From contig CALWNE010000027.1 of the NCBI GenBank assembly GCA_944382705.1, positions 1 through 64,000 on the forward strand: a stretch of 64,000 nt of DNA. The letters are read 5' to 3'. This DNA is from an uncultured Allofournierella sp. (GTDB taxonomy: Bacteria; Bacillota; Clostridia; Oscillospirales; Ruminococcaceae). This document shows, piece by piece, positions 43,105-51,790 of this stretch (positions within the stretch are counted from its first letter, which is position 1; each line of letters begins with the position of its first letter). The notes beneath the pieces are model-generated. The model was given only the letters and a program-made list of their open reading frames with translations. It had not been told where the DNA came from and made no database searches. A program made the position numbers and the translations under genes.

Positions 43105-43204
43105 GACGACGCTGGTGGTTATAGTAATGGATGAACTGTTCGTCAGCAGATACAAGTTCTTCGTAGGTATCAAAATGGTTTAGAAATAAGTATTTGATTT
43201 TCAA
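43097..43204 (-). pseudogene. IS3-family transposase C-terminal fragment
   Basis: About 36 residues (YLFLNHFDTYEELVSADEQF then IHYYNHQRRQ) match the end of the integrase core of IS3-family OrfB. Everything upstream, including the DDE residues apart from the neighbourhood of the last one, is gone. It abuts the endolysin remnant on the other strand. Confidence 0.6.
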
Positions 43205-43296
43205 GCATATTTGTGTTATACTATGCTATCAAAAAGGCTTTTGCTGGAATTTGCCTGATGGTGGTTGGAACACTGCTGATGGTGTTTTTTAAGTAA
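43198..43296 (+). pseudogene. C-terminal scrap of an EamA-type transporter
   Basis: About 32 residues ending AFAGICLMVVGTLLMVFFK resemble the last membrane segment of EamA proteins; compare IIGCVLIAAGTLLMVL in the intact half-size EamA gene at 49548. No start or upstream part is present. Confidence 0.4.
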
Positions 43297-43302
43297 TAAG
43301 TC

Positions 43303-43331
43303 TTGATAAATTCACAGAATTGTGATATAAT
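43303..43331 (+). promoter_or_regulatory. Promoter of the hydrogenase-rubrerythrin gene
   Basis: TTGATA, 17 bases, TATAAT with an extended TGA; 66 bases before the ATG. A second candidate (TTGATT, 17 bases, TATACT) lies at 43194-43222. Confidence 0.7.
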
Positions 43332-43397
43332 CATTGTGTATAAACTGGCAAACAAAACAATTTCAGAATAAACAATTAAGAATATAGGAGGAATGAA

Positions 43398-45452
43398 ATG
43401 GCAGAGCATTTACCACTATCTGTTCGGGTGCCGATTGAAGCGGATAACCCAAGTATTTGCCGCAAAGAAGAGCTTTGCATCAAGTGCGGACAATGCCGTG
43501 AGGTCTGTACGAATGAAATCAGTGTTCACAGTACATATTCCTTCGAGCAAACCGAAGGAAAGGCGATCTGTATCCACTGCGGACAGTGTGCAAACGTCTG
43601 TCCTACCGCAAGCATTACCGAGGTCTACGAATACCCGGACGTGAAGGCGGCTATCGCAGATCCCGATAAGATCGTTATCGTCAGCACGTCCCCCTCTGTG
43701 CGCGTTGCTCTCGGTGAAGAGTTTGGAATGGAAAAAGGAAGCTTCGTGCAGGGTAAAATGATCGCCCTTATGCGTGCTCTCGGTGCCGATTACGTCCTGG
43801 ATACCAACTTTGCCGCAGACCTAACCATCGTTGAGGAAGCAAGCGAGCTTGTTCGTCGCATTACGACAGGAGATAAGCCCCTGCCTCAGTTTACAAGCTG
43901 CTGCCCTGCGTGGGTGAAGTTTGCTGAAACCTACTATCCCGAAATGCTCCCGCACTTATCAACTGCCAAGAGCCCCATCGGTATGCAAGGCCCCACTATT
44001 AAGACCTACTTCGCCCAGAAGATGGGTATTGATCCGAAGAAGATCGTTAACGTAGCACTTACCCCCTGTACTGCGAAGAAATTCGAGATCCGACGCGAGG
44101 AAATGAACGCCGCAGGCAAGAAGCTCGGTATCCCCGAAATGCGCGATATGGACTATGTTGTTACAACTCGCGAGCTTGCTCTTTGGGCAAAGGAAGCGAA
44201 GATCGACTTTGCTTCGCTTGAGGATAGCGATTACGACCGCTTTATGGGTGAAGCATCGGGTGCAGGCGTGATCTTTGGTAATACCGGAGGTGTTATGGAG
44301 GCAGCGCTTCGTACTGCATACTCCTATATCACGGGTGAGGTCCCTCCGAGCGCACTTCTTGACCTTAAGCCCGTTCGCGGATATGAGGGCATCAGAGAAG
44401 CAAGCCTTGACGTCAAAGGAACCACTGTAAACGTAGCTGTTGTTTATGGTACAGCCAACGCTCGCAAGCTCATCGAACTAATCAAGAGCGGCGAGAAGAA
44501 CTACCACTTCGTTGAGGTGATGACCTGTCCCGGCGGATGCATCGGCGGTGGCGGTCAGCCCCGTGATTTTGCGGCAGATGCTGATGCAAGCCGTAAGGCA
44601 AGAATCGAGAGCCTTTACAAGAGAGATGCCTCTTTGACTCTTCGTTTGAGCCACGAAAACCCTGAGATAAAGGAGCTTTACGAGGAATTTTACGGCAAAC
44701 CGCTCAGTGAGCTTGCGGAAGAAATGCTCCATACTATGTACACTGATCGCTCAAGCGACATCAATAAAGAAATTATAAAAGGAGAAACTAAAATGGCTAA
44801 ATGGAAATGTAAAGTTTGCGGATATATTCACGAGGGAAAGATGACCGACGATTTCAAATGCCCCTTATGCAAAGCACCCGCATCCCAGTTTGAAAAAATT
44901 GAGGAAGCTCCCGCAAAGAATCCCTTTGCAGGCACAAAGACCGAGAAGAACCTCTGGGAAGCATTCGCAGGTGAGTCTCAGGCAAGAAACAAGTATACAT
45001 ACTTTGCATCTGTAGCAAAGAAGGCAGGATACGAGCAGATCGCTGCAATCTTCCTTCAGACCGCTGAGAACGAGAAGGAGCACGCAAAGCTTTGGTTCAA
45101 GGCACTTGGCGAGCTTGGCGATACCGCTGAGAACCTTCTTCACGCCGCTGAGGGTGAGAACTACGAGTGGACCGATATGTACGACAGCTTTGCTAAGGAT
45201 GCTGAGGAAGAGGGCTTTACCGAGCTTGCAGCACAGTTCCGCGCAGTTGCCGCTATCGAGAAGAGCCATGAGGAGCGCTATCGCAAGCTGCTGCACAATG
45301 TGGAAGCAAAGGCCGTATTTGAAAAGAGTGGTGTTACCCTGTGGGAGTGCCGCAACTGTGGCCATCTGGTAATGGGTGTCAAAGCACCGGATGTATGTCC
45401 TGTCTGCGCCCATCCCCAGGCATTCTTCGAGGTCCGGGCAGAAAATTACTAA
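43398..45452 (+). CDS. [FeFe]-hydrogenase fused to rubredoxin/rubrerythrin
   Basis: 684 residues. Two [4Fe-4S] motifs (CIKCGQCREVC about 27, CIHCGQCANVC about 57) precede the H-cluster domain: TSCCPAW, TPCTAKK (Thr replaces the usual Met) and CPGGCIGGGGQP, then the small-subunit-like end (IESLYKRDASLTLRLSHENP). From Met466 follows a rubredoxin knuckle (CKVCGYIHEG...CPLCKAP), a four-helix rubrerythrin di-iron domain (EAFAGESQARNKY, ENEKEHAKLW, EKSHEERY) and a final CRNCG...CPVC rubredoxin. It may couple H2 or ferredoxin electrons to peroxide reduction. The junction is encoded by AAAAGGAG and an ATG at 44793, so a free 219-residue rubrerythrin could be made. CTT/CTC leucine codons set it apart from core genes. 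Confidence 0.9.
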   Translation: MAEHLPLSVRVPIEADNPSICRKEELCIKCGQCREVCTNEISVHSTYSFEQTEGKAICIHCGQCANVCPTASITEVYEYPDVKAAIADPDKIVIVSTSPSVRVALGEEFGMEKGSFVQGKMIALMRALGADYVLDTNFAADLTIVEEASELVRRITTGDKPLPQFTSCCPAWVKFAETYYPEMLPHLSTAKSPIGMQGPTIKTYFAQKMGIDPKKIVNVALTPCTAKKFEIRREEMNAAGKKLGIPEMRDMDYVVTTRELALWAKEAKIDFASLEDSDYDRFMGEASGAGVIFGNTGGVMEAALRTAYSYITGEVPPSALLDLKPVRGYEGIREASLDVKGTTVNVAVVYGTANARKLIELIKSGEKNYHFVEVMTCPGGCIGGGGQPRDFAADADASRKARIESLYKRDASLTLRLSHENPEIKELYEEFYGKPLSELAEEMLHTMYTDRSSDINKEIIKGETKMAKWKCKVCGYIHEGKMTDDFKCPLCKAPASQFEKIEEAPAKNPFAGTKTEKNLWEAFAGESQARNKYTYFASVAKKAGYEQIAAIFLQTAENEKEHAKLWFKALGELGDTAENLLHAAEGENYEWTDMYDSFAKDAEEEGFTELAAQFRAVAAIEKSHEERYRKLLHNVEAKAVFEKSGVTLWECRNCGHLVMGVKAPDVCPVCAHPQAFFEVRAENY

Positions 45453-45465
45453 GAATTCATCTTCT

Positions 45466-45497
45466 AAAGGCAGTGAGCATTCCGCTCACTGCCTTTT
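45466..45497 (+). terminator. Terminator after the hydrogenase gene
   Basis: AAAGGCAGTGAGC pairs with GCTCACTGCCTTT around a five-base loop, with a T at the end of the stem and little beyond. Confidence 0.7.
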
Positions 45498-45547
45498 ACA
45501 AATGGCGGTAATTCTTGTAATTCCGGTCTTGAGCTAATATATGGACA

Positions 45548-45868
45548 GTGGTACAGAAATCCAAGGGGAAGCAGCCTGACATCAACAAAGGTTTCGTAGA
45601 TTACTGCAATGCCGAGGGAGCCATCCTTGTGGATGTGCGCACCCCTAAGGAATACCGGGAAGGTCATATTCCAGGAAGCAAAAATGTGCCGTTGCAGCAG
45701 CTTGACAAAATCAGCTCTGTAACCGACAGTATAAATGTACCAATGTTTGTATACTGCTATTCAGGCGGCAGAAGCCGTCAGGCAACCTACATGCTGCGGC
45801 ACATGGGATATACCAATGTGCAAAACATCGGCGGTATTGCCGCTTATTCCGGAAAGGTGGAGAGATAA
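45548..45868 (+). CDS. Rhodanese-domain protein
   Basis: 106 residues from a GTG; a single rhodanese domain with LVDVRTPKEYREGHIPGS and the active-site loop YCYSGGRS (Cys about 76). It transfers sulfane sulfur. No convincing ribosome binding site precedes the GTG, and the first residues look unlike family members, so the 5' end may be damaged or the start misplaced. One base separates its stop from the reductase gene, a likely functional pair. Confidence 0.75.
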   Translation: MVQKSKGKQPDINKGFVDYCNAEGAILVDVRTPKEYREGHIPGSKNVPLQQLDKISSVTDSINVPMFVYCYSGGRSRQATYMLRHMGYTNVQNIGGIAAYSGKVER

Positions 45869-45869
45869 C

Positions 45870-47558
45870 ATGAAAGTTGTGATCGTGGGAGGTGTGGCAG
45901 GTGGAGCCACTGCAGCAGCAAGAATTCGCAGACTGGATGAACAGGCTGAAATCGTTGTGTTCGAGCGGTCAGGCTATATTTCCTATGCCAACTGCGGTCT
46001 GCCCTATTACATAGGTGGTATCATTGAAGATCCCGAGGATCTGACCTTGCAGACCCCGGAGAGCTTCTTCTCCCGCTTCCGCATCCATATGAAGGTGCGG
46101 CACGAGGTTACCGCGATTCATCCTGACAGAAAGACAGTGTCCGTAAAGAATCTGGAAACCGGCGAAGAATTTGAAGAGAGTTATGATAAGCTGCTTCTCT
46201 CTCCCGGCGCAAAGCCTGTCTGGCCCAACCTGACCGGAATGGATAGCGACAAACTGTTCACTCTGCGTACCGTGGAGGACACCTTCCGGATCAAGGAATC
46301 TGTGGATCAGCAGAAGCCAAAGTCTGCGGTGATAGTGGGCGGTGGCTTTATCGGTCTGGAAGTGGCCGAAAATCTGCGTGAATTGGGTATGGACGTGACC
46401 ATCGTACAGCGTCCCAAGCAATTGATGAATCCCTTTGATGCCGATATGGCTTCCTTTATTCACAGCGAAGTCCGCAAGCACGGAGTAAAACTGGCGCTGG
46501 GCTATAGTGTAGAAGGTTTTGCAGAAAAAGACGGCGGCGTGGATGTGCTGATGAAAGATCAGCCATCCATCCATGCGGATATGGTGGTGATGGCCATTGG
46601 TGTCACCCCGGAATCCAGTCTTGCGAAGAATGCCGGTTTGGCTCTGGGTATGAAGGGCAGCATTCTGGTTAATGACCGGATGGAAACCTCCATTCCCGAC
46701 ATCTATGCTGTTGGAGATGCGGTGCAGGTGAAGCATTATGTGACCGGTGAAGATGTTCTGATCGCTTTGGCTGGCCCTGCCAACAAGCAGGGAAGAATTG
46801 CGGCAGACAACATCTGCGGTGGTGACAGCCGTTACATGGGGAGCCAGGGCAGCAGCGTGATCAAGATATTTGACATGACCGCAGCTGCTACCGGCATCAA
46901 CGAGACCAATGCCTGGAAATCCGGGCTGATTGTGGATACTGTAATTCTGTCGCCTATGAGCCACGCAGGCTATTACCCTGGTGGTAAGCTGATGACTATG
47001 AAGGTAGTCTTTGAAAAGGAAACCTACCGCCTTCTGGGTGCCCAGATTGTGGGCTACGATGGTGTAGATAAGCGTATCGATGTGCTGGCTACTGCCATTC
47101 ATGCCGGCATGAAGGCAACGGAACTAAAGGACCTTGACCTTGCCTATGCGCCGCCCTATTCCTCTGCTAAAGACCCTGTGAATATGGCAGGCTTTATGAT
47201 CGACAATATCTCCAAGGGACTGAAGCAGTGGCATTTGGCTGACGCCGCCACGCTACCCCGAGATGGAAGTGTCACCCTATTGGATACCCGGACAGTGGGC
47301 GAGTACAGCCGTGGACACATCAAAGGGTTCCGAAATATCCCGGTGGACGAACTGCGGGAGCGAATCGGGGAGATCGAAGCCGGGAAACCCGTCTATGTGA
47401 TCTGCCAGAGCGGTCTGCGCAGCTACATCGCCACCCGGATTCTGGAGGGGTACGGCTTTGAAGCTTATAACTTCTCCGGTGGCTTCAGGTTCTATGATGC
47501 GGTGATGAATGACCGTACTTTGATTGAAGTGGCTTTTGCGTGCGGTATGGATAAGTAA
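45870..47558 (+). CDS. CoA-disulfide reductase with C-terminal rhodanese domain
   Basis: 562 residues; the ATG at 45870 is preceded by GGTGGAG. An FAD motif at the start (VGGVAGGATAAAR), the redox loop SYANCGLPYYIGG (Cys42), an NAD(P)H site (VGGGFIGLEVAENL, about 155) and the dimerisation domain match CoADR. Residues about 460-562 are a rhodanese domain with ICQSGLRSY. Such fusions reduce CoA persulfides or polysulfide. With the preceding rhodanese and the rubrerythrin fusion it makes a sulfur/oxidative-stress set, which is inference from gene content. Confidence 0.9.
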   Translation: MKVVIVGGVAGGATAAARIRRLDEQAEIVVFERSGYISYANCGLPYYIGGIIEDPEDLTLQTPESFFSRFRIHMKVRHEVTAIHPDRKTVSVKNLETGEEFEESYDKLLLSPGAKPVWPNLTGMDSDKLFTLRTVEDTFRIKESVDQQKPKSAVIVGGGFIGLEVAENLRELGMDVTIVQRPKQLMNPFDADMASFIHSEVRKHGVKLALGYSVEGFAEKDGGVDVLMKDQPSIHADMVVMAIGVTPESSLAKNAGLALGMKGSILVNDRMETSIPDIYAVGDAVQVKHYVTGEDVLIALAGPANKQGRIAADNICGGDSRYMGSQGSSVIKIFDMTAAATGINETNAWKSGLIVDTVILSPMSHAGYYPGGKLMTMKVVFEKETYRLLGAQIVGYDGVDKRIDVLATAIHAGMKATELKDLDLAYAPPYSSAKDPVNMAGFMIDNISKGLKQWHLADAATLPRDGSVTLLDTRTVGEYSRGHIKGFRNIPVDELRERIGEIEAGKPVYVICQSGLRSYIATRILEGYGFEAYNFSGGFRFYDAVMNDRTLIEVAFACGMDK

Positions 47559-47641
47559 ATAATTGGGTAGTGATCACGCTTCCTGGCAAATGACTATTAT
47601 TTGGATACAATCTGCTAATGGCGCCGTTGAGGCAAATAGAT

Positions 47642-47703
47642 AATGCACCCCCTATGCAGTAAAGGGGGTGCATTGGTTGTTCAGGGGGTGCATTTACATT
47701 TTT
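47642..47703 (+). terminator. Hairpin with a duplicated 3' arm after the reductase
   Basis: AATGCACCCCCT (47642-47653) can pair with either of two identical copies of AGGGGGTGCATT (47663-47674 and 47683-47694); a T-rich stretch follows the second copy. Only pairing with the second copy places the stem next to the T-run. Confidence 0.6.
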
Positions 47704-47792
47704 CCGCAACCATTGCAAAGTCTCAGTATGTTATTGCGAATTGAAACATTTTATGATATATTTAAATAAACTATGTAGTTAGGGTGATTGCC

Positions 47793-48019
47793 ATGAAATT
47801 AAGTGAAGCAATCAGCAAAAGAATACATATGCTCTGCCAGGAGCGCGGTATCAGCACTGAACAGCTTGTTGCTAAAGTGTGAATGCCGATCGCTATGAAG
47901 TAGTGGCTGTAATTAAAGGGCACGGTCCGGCGCCATTGAATATCATGGGCGAAATCTGCCTTGCGCTTGGAGTAACTATGTCCGAGTTTTTCCATCATAG
48001 CTTATTCGAAAGCTTCTAA
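47793..48019 (+). pseudogene. XRE-type helix-turn-helix regulator, frameshifted
   Basis: The frame starts MKLSEAISKRIHMLCQERG and stops at 47882; in another frame the family ending NIMGEICLALGVTMSEFF continues to 48017. Restoring one shift near 47875 gives a normal XRE protein of about 75 residues of the kind MKLSEAISKRI...LSEFF. The recognition helix region is the damaged part, so DNA binding is probably lost. Confidence 0.65.
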
Positions 48020-48054
48020 TAACCTTTTCAAATTACCCCAAGGGAACTGATTCT

Positions 48055-48228
48055 ATGAAAGGCTATAGCAGAGAGTTATTACAAATTATCGGCGGCATTT
48101 TAGAAGCTGGCTACGACCCTCATATGCAGATTTATGGTTATTTGCAAACCAACGATGATGCGTATATCACCAGGACGGGAAATGCCCGCAGCTCCTATCG
48201 AACTGCGGGCATTGGCTTGATTATGTAA
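48055..48228 (+). CDS. Small IreB-like (UPF0297) protein
   Basis: 57 residues; AAGGGAAC precedes the ATG. GYDPHMQIYGYLQTNDDAYI and the NAR motif resemble the core of IreB/YrzL (GYNPxxQIVGYLLSGDPAYI...AR), a small phosphoprotein linked to IreK-type kinases. It is shorter than IreB at both ends, and its last 15 codons coincide with a hairpin (AATGCCCGCAG/CTGCGGGCATT), so it may be truncated. Function here is unknown. Confidence 0.45.
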   Translation: MKGYSRELLQIIGGILEAGYDPHMQIYGYLQTNDDAYITRTGNARSSYRTAGIGLIM

Positions 48229-49527
48229 TTACAGATTAAAGAATGCTCTTTTACCGGGATACTGTGCCTGGTTCCCCAGCTCCTCCTCGATGCGAAGCAG
48301 CTGATTATACTTGGCAACACGGTCGCTGCGGCTGGGGGCGCCGCTTTTGATCTGTCCTGCATTCAGCGCAACGGCCAGATCCGCAATGGTGGTATCCTCC
48401 GTCTCACCGGATCGGTGGGAGATGATGGCCGTATAGCCTGCCCGGTTTGCCATGGCAATGGCATCCAGGGTCTCCGTCAGCGTGCCGATCTGATTCACTT
48501 TGATGAGAATGGAGTTGCCGATTCCCATTTCGATACCCTGCTTCAGCCGCTGGGTATTGGTCACAAAGAGGTCGTCGCCGACAAGCTGAATTTGCTTACC
48601 CAGTGCCTTGGTCAGCATCTTCCAGCCTTCCCAGTCGGTCTCGGCCATGCCGTCTTCCAGGGAAATGATGGGATACTTTTCTGCTAATTTCTTCCACATC
48701 TGCACCATCTGATTTTTGCTCAGAACCTTACCGGCCTTGGGCAGACGATAGATGCCTTGCTCTTCCTCATACCATTCAGAGGAAGCGGCGTCGATGGCGA
48801 TCATGAAATCGGCACCGGGCTTGTATCCGGCTCTTTCGATGGCCGCAACAATGAGGGAGAGGGCATCTTCGTCCCGTTTCAGCATGGGGGCATAGCCGCC
48901 TTCGTCGCCCACACCGGTCACCGGGATCTTGTTTTCCTTCAGAATAACTTTCAGCGTATGGAAGACCTCGGCGCACCGGCGCAGAGCTTCCTTCCAGCTT
49001 CCTGCGGAAATGGGCATAATCATGAACTCCTGGATGTCCACATTGTTGGAAGCGTGAGCGCCACCGTTGAGGATGTTCATCATGGGCACAGGGAGCGTCT
49101 TTGCATTCATGCCGCCTACGTACCGGTACAGGCTGATGTCCTGGGATGCAGCAGCAGCCCTGGCACAGGCGAGGGACACACCCAGAATGGCGTTGGCACC
49201 CAGACGGCTCTTGTTGGGGGTTCCGTCCAGATCCATCATAATCTCATCGATGCGGGTTTGCTCCAGTACATTTTTGCCCATCAGGGCAGGGGCGATTTCG
49301 CTGCGGATATTCTCCACTGCCTTGGAAACGCCTTTTCCAAGATAACGGTTGGAATCTCCGTCCCGAAGCTCATGTGCTTCATAGATGCCGGTGGATGCAC
49401 CGGAGGGAACAGAGGCTCGACCGATGATCCCGCTCTCGAGAATTACTTCCACTTCCACAGTGGGGTTTCCACGGGAATCCAGAATTTCCCGACTAATGAT
49501 ATTTTGAATGATTTGATTCTGTTTCAT
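48229..49527 (-). CDS. eno: Enolase
   Basis: 432 residues, full length. SREILDSRGNPTVEVEV at the start, the loop SGASTG, the metal ligands (IDAAS, SLEDGM, VGDDLFVTN), the catalytic Lys in ILIKVNQIGT and SHRSGETED are all present. It interconverts 2-phosphoglycerate and phosphoenolpyruvate. It lies in the accessory region downstream of a truncated DUF4445 gene and an EamA transporter on the same strand, so it may be a second copy; the window cannot show whether another exists. Confidence 0.96.
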   Translation of the reverse strand: MKQNQIIQNIISREILDSRGNPTVEVEVILESGIIGRASVPSGASTGIYEAHELRDGDSNRYLGKGVSKAVENIRSEIAPALMGKNVLEQTRIDEIMMDLDGTPNKSRLGANAILGVSLACARAAAASQDISLYRYVGGMNAKTLPVPMMNILNGGAHASNNVDIQEFMIMPISAGSWKEALRRCAEVFHTLKVILKENKIPVTGVGDEGGYAPMLKRDEDALSLIVAAIERAGYKPGADFMIAIDAASSEWYEEEQGIYRLPKAGKVLSKNQMVQMWKKLAEKYPIISLEDGMAETDWEGWKMLTKALGKQIQLVGDDLFVTNTQRLKQGIEMGIGNSILIKVNQIGTLTETLDAIAMANRAGYTAIISHRSGETEDTTIADLAVALNAGQIKSGAPSRSDRVAKYNQLLRIEEELGNQAQYPGKRAFFNL

Positions 49528-49547
49528 GGTAATCTCTCCTATCTGAA

Positions 49548-49961
49548 TTATAAAACCATAAGTAAAGTGCCAGCCGCAATCAGGACGCAGCCGATGATGG
49601 ATTTGGGGGTGAATTGCTCGTGCAGAATCAGTGCTGCAAGTACCATCGTAATCACAACGCTGAGCTTGTCAATGGGGATCACTTTGGAAGCCTCGCCCAA
49701 CTGAAGGGCCTTGTAATAGCAAAGCCAGGAGGCACCGGTTGCGAGGCCCGATAAGACCAGAAACACCCAGCTTCTTCTGGAAATCTCAGTGATTCCTCCC
49801 TGGGAATTGGTGAGGAAAACCATACCCCAGGACATAACCAATACAACAACGGTGCGAATGGCGGTTGCAAGATTGGAATTGACTCCGTCAATACCGATCT
49901 TCGCCAGGATAGAGGTAAGCGCTACGAAAATAGAAGAAGCCAAGGCAAGAATAAACCACAT
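49548..49961 (-). CDS. Half-size EamA-family membrane transporter
   Basis: 137 residues with four to five hydrophobic segments; the SWLCYYKALQLGEASKVIPI and TPKSIIGCVLIAAGTLLMVL stretches are EamA repeats. Single-repeat EamA proteins act as dimers; the substrate is unknown. It is 20 bases before the enolase start on the same strand. Confidence 0.85.
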   Translation of the reverse strand: MWFILALASSIFVALTSILAKIGIDGVNSNLATAIRTVVVLVMSWGMVFLTNSQGGITEISRRSWVFLVLSGLATGASWLCYYKALQLGEASKVIPIDKLSVVITMVLAALILHEQFTPKSIIGCVLIAAGTLLMVL

Positions 49962-50039
49962 ATAGGTGTTCCCCTTGTTTACCTTTTTAAATATAGTTTA
50001 CCAATCTTTTCCTTTGCATTCTGTGACAAACTCACCAAA

Positions 50040-51224
50040 TCAAAGCTTGTCCATGCCGCAGTCCGGATTGCTGAGTTTCTGCTGTACAGAAGGGAACCGG
50101 TTCATATCTGTGTGGGGAATAAATTTTGCTGCCTGCATCCGGACAAGAAAATCGGGAATAGATGCAAATTGGACGCAGTAGATGTTTTCCAAAAGTTCTT
50201 TGGCCTCTGCCAGCTGGGAATGGTCCAGCAGAACCTTTCTGGCACCGTCCACAGAACTGTTTCGCAAAACACGGTACTTCTCCCTGAGAAGATCCGGGAA
50301 AATGCCGATGGTAATGGCAGATTCCAGATCGGAATGGGCAGGGAAAGCACCTGAAAGATAACAATGATAAAGATCCTCAAAGGCGATACCTGCAGATTCC
50401 AGCAAGCACTCCATCATGGTGAAGGCCGCTGCTTTGGTGTCAAGATACTGATCGATATCGGTCTGGGAGAAATAGAGAGGACTGCCGGTTGCGGATTCTT
50501 CCGCATGGGCATAAATCACACCATACTGGTTTTCGTCAGGCAGATAGACGATCCTTGGTGAGCTTGCAGGATTCAGTTCTCCCGCAATGTTAATCCAGCC
50601 ATTCAGACGCATCTGTGCCAGCAGGTCGATGATACCGCTTCCGCAGATGCCGATTGGATTTTCATTGCCAATGGTTGTATAGGACAGCTCCTCTCCGTGG
50701 ATCTTTACAGAATCAATGGCACCGGGAGCTGCACGCATACTATAGCGGCTGATATAACCTTCCAATGCAGGTCCCGCAGCTCCGGCACCTGCTACCAGCC
50801 ATTGGTTGTTTCCAATGACCAGCTCACCATTGGTGCCAATATCAAAAAAGGGATTCGTTTCTTCCCGCTTATGAATACCAAGTTCCAGCAGACCGCTGAC
50901 AATATCGTCGCCTACATAGTTGGATGCGGCGGGAATAAAGTAAAGAAGACCTTCGAAATCCATGCCCAGCTCATGACCCCAGAGATATCCGGGATCTGCC
51001 GTAACGGGAGCGAAAGGGGCGGCAAAGACGGTCCATGCATTCAGCCCAAGAAGGAAATGAACCATGGTGGTATTGCCAGATATCACCATAACAGAACACT
51101 TGGAGGTATCAATGCCGGTTGATTCCGTTAATTGAGCCAGAAGGAAATGAAAGGTTTCAACAGTAGTGCGCTGAAGGTTTGCAGGATGTTCCTCATGTTC
51201 CAAGCAGTAAGTGATACGGGTCAT
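50040..51224 (-). pseudogene. DUF4445 (RACo-like, ASKHA) protein lacking its N-terminus
   Basis: 394 residues from the ATG at 51224, containing VMVISGNTTMVHFLLG, FFDIGTNGELVIGNNQWL, GICGSGIIDLLAQM and GAFPAHSDL, the ATPase core of reductive activators of corrinoid proteins. Full-length members of about 600 residues carry a [2Fe-2S] domain and a first subdomain ahead of this; here only the last bit of that (VNGQVAYGTDIMTRI) is readable upstream in frame, without a start codon or more sequence. No corrinoid enzyme is nearby. It may still be translated from 51224 but cannot do the normal redox activation. Confidence 0.7.
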
Positions 51225-51303
51225 AATGTCCGTTCCGTAGGCTACCTGACCGTTTACAACCTTAACGCTTAAGCTATTCCTAGCGTGTACCTCCGTTTTT
51301 TAT

Positions 51304-51332
51304 ATTATAACAGGAAGTAATCCATAAGTAAA
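51304..51332 (-). promoter_or_regulatory. Promoter before the DUF4445 remnant
   Basis: Reverse strand TTTACT, 17 bases, TATAAT. A CGGAGG sequence near 51293 follows it, but no start codon stands at a suitable distance. Confidence 0.55.
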
Positions 51333-51407
51333 CTTTTCTTAGATATATAAAGTAGATTTTGAAATCATTTATGCGAATGGGTAGCCCCTTTCTGTCTATT
51401 ACTAACC

Positions 51408-51568
51408 TTGCAAATATTTAAAATAAAAAGGAGAAGTATCCAAGGTTTGTCATCGATACTCCTCGGAATCTCACTTTTGATCATTTCCATTCTGTCACTT
51501 TTTATCGGTGTGATGGATATTGATTTGAAGGCGATTCTTTCCGGTGGAAGTAGAATGGAACTGAACAT
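51408..51568 (+). pseudogene. N-terminal scrap of a FecCD-type iron ABC permease
   Basis: About 53 residues: ILLGISLLIISILSLFIGVM then DIDLKAILSGG, the first membrane segment and loop of a siderophore permease. It breaks off where the binding-protein scrap begins. Confidence 0.65.
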
Positions 51569-51790
51569 ATGTTTATTCTTGACCGCAGTAATGCTACCGG
51601 TGCATCTGACGAAAGTGTGATGGGCGCTCGCGAAGTAATCGAGAATGAGCTGATTAAGGAACTGGATGTTTACAAGAACGGTAAGATCGTTTACTTCATC
51701 GAACACGCAAATGTCTGGTATACTTCCACCGATAGTGTTCAGGCACTGGATGCCATGATGGCTGACCTGGAAGGCGCTCTGCTAAATTAA
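51569..51790 (+). pseudogene. C-terminal scrap of a siderophore-binding protein (FecB-like)
   Basis: 73 residues (FILDRSNATG, ENELIKELDVYKNGKIVYF, then the last helix) match the end of periplasmic iron-siderophore receptors. It is joined out of frame to the permease scrap, which implies a deletion between two copies or parts of one transporter operon. Confidence 0.65.

Noticed and set aside
42182..43204. Single reverse-strand gene of 340 codons
   Set aside because: Its two ends resemble an IS3 transposase tail and an unknown fragment, while the middle is the antisense of the endolysin remnant; it is a chance read-through of a mosaic.
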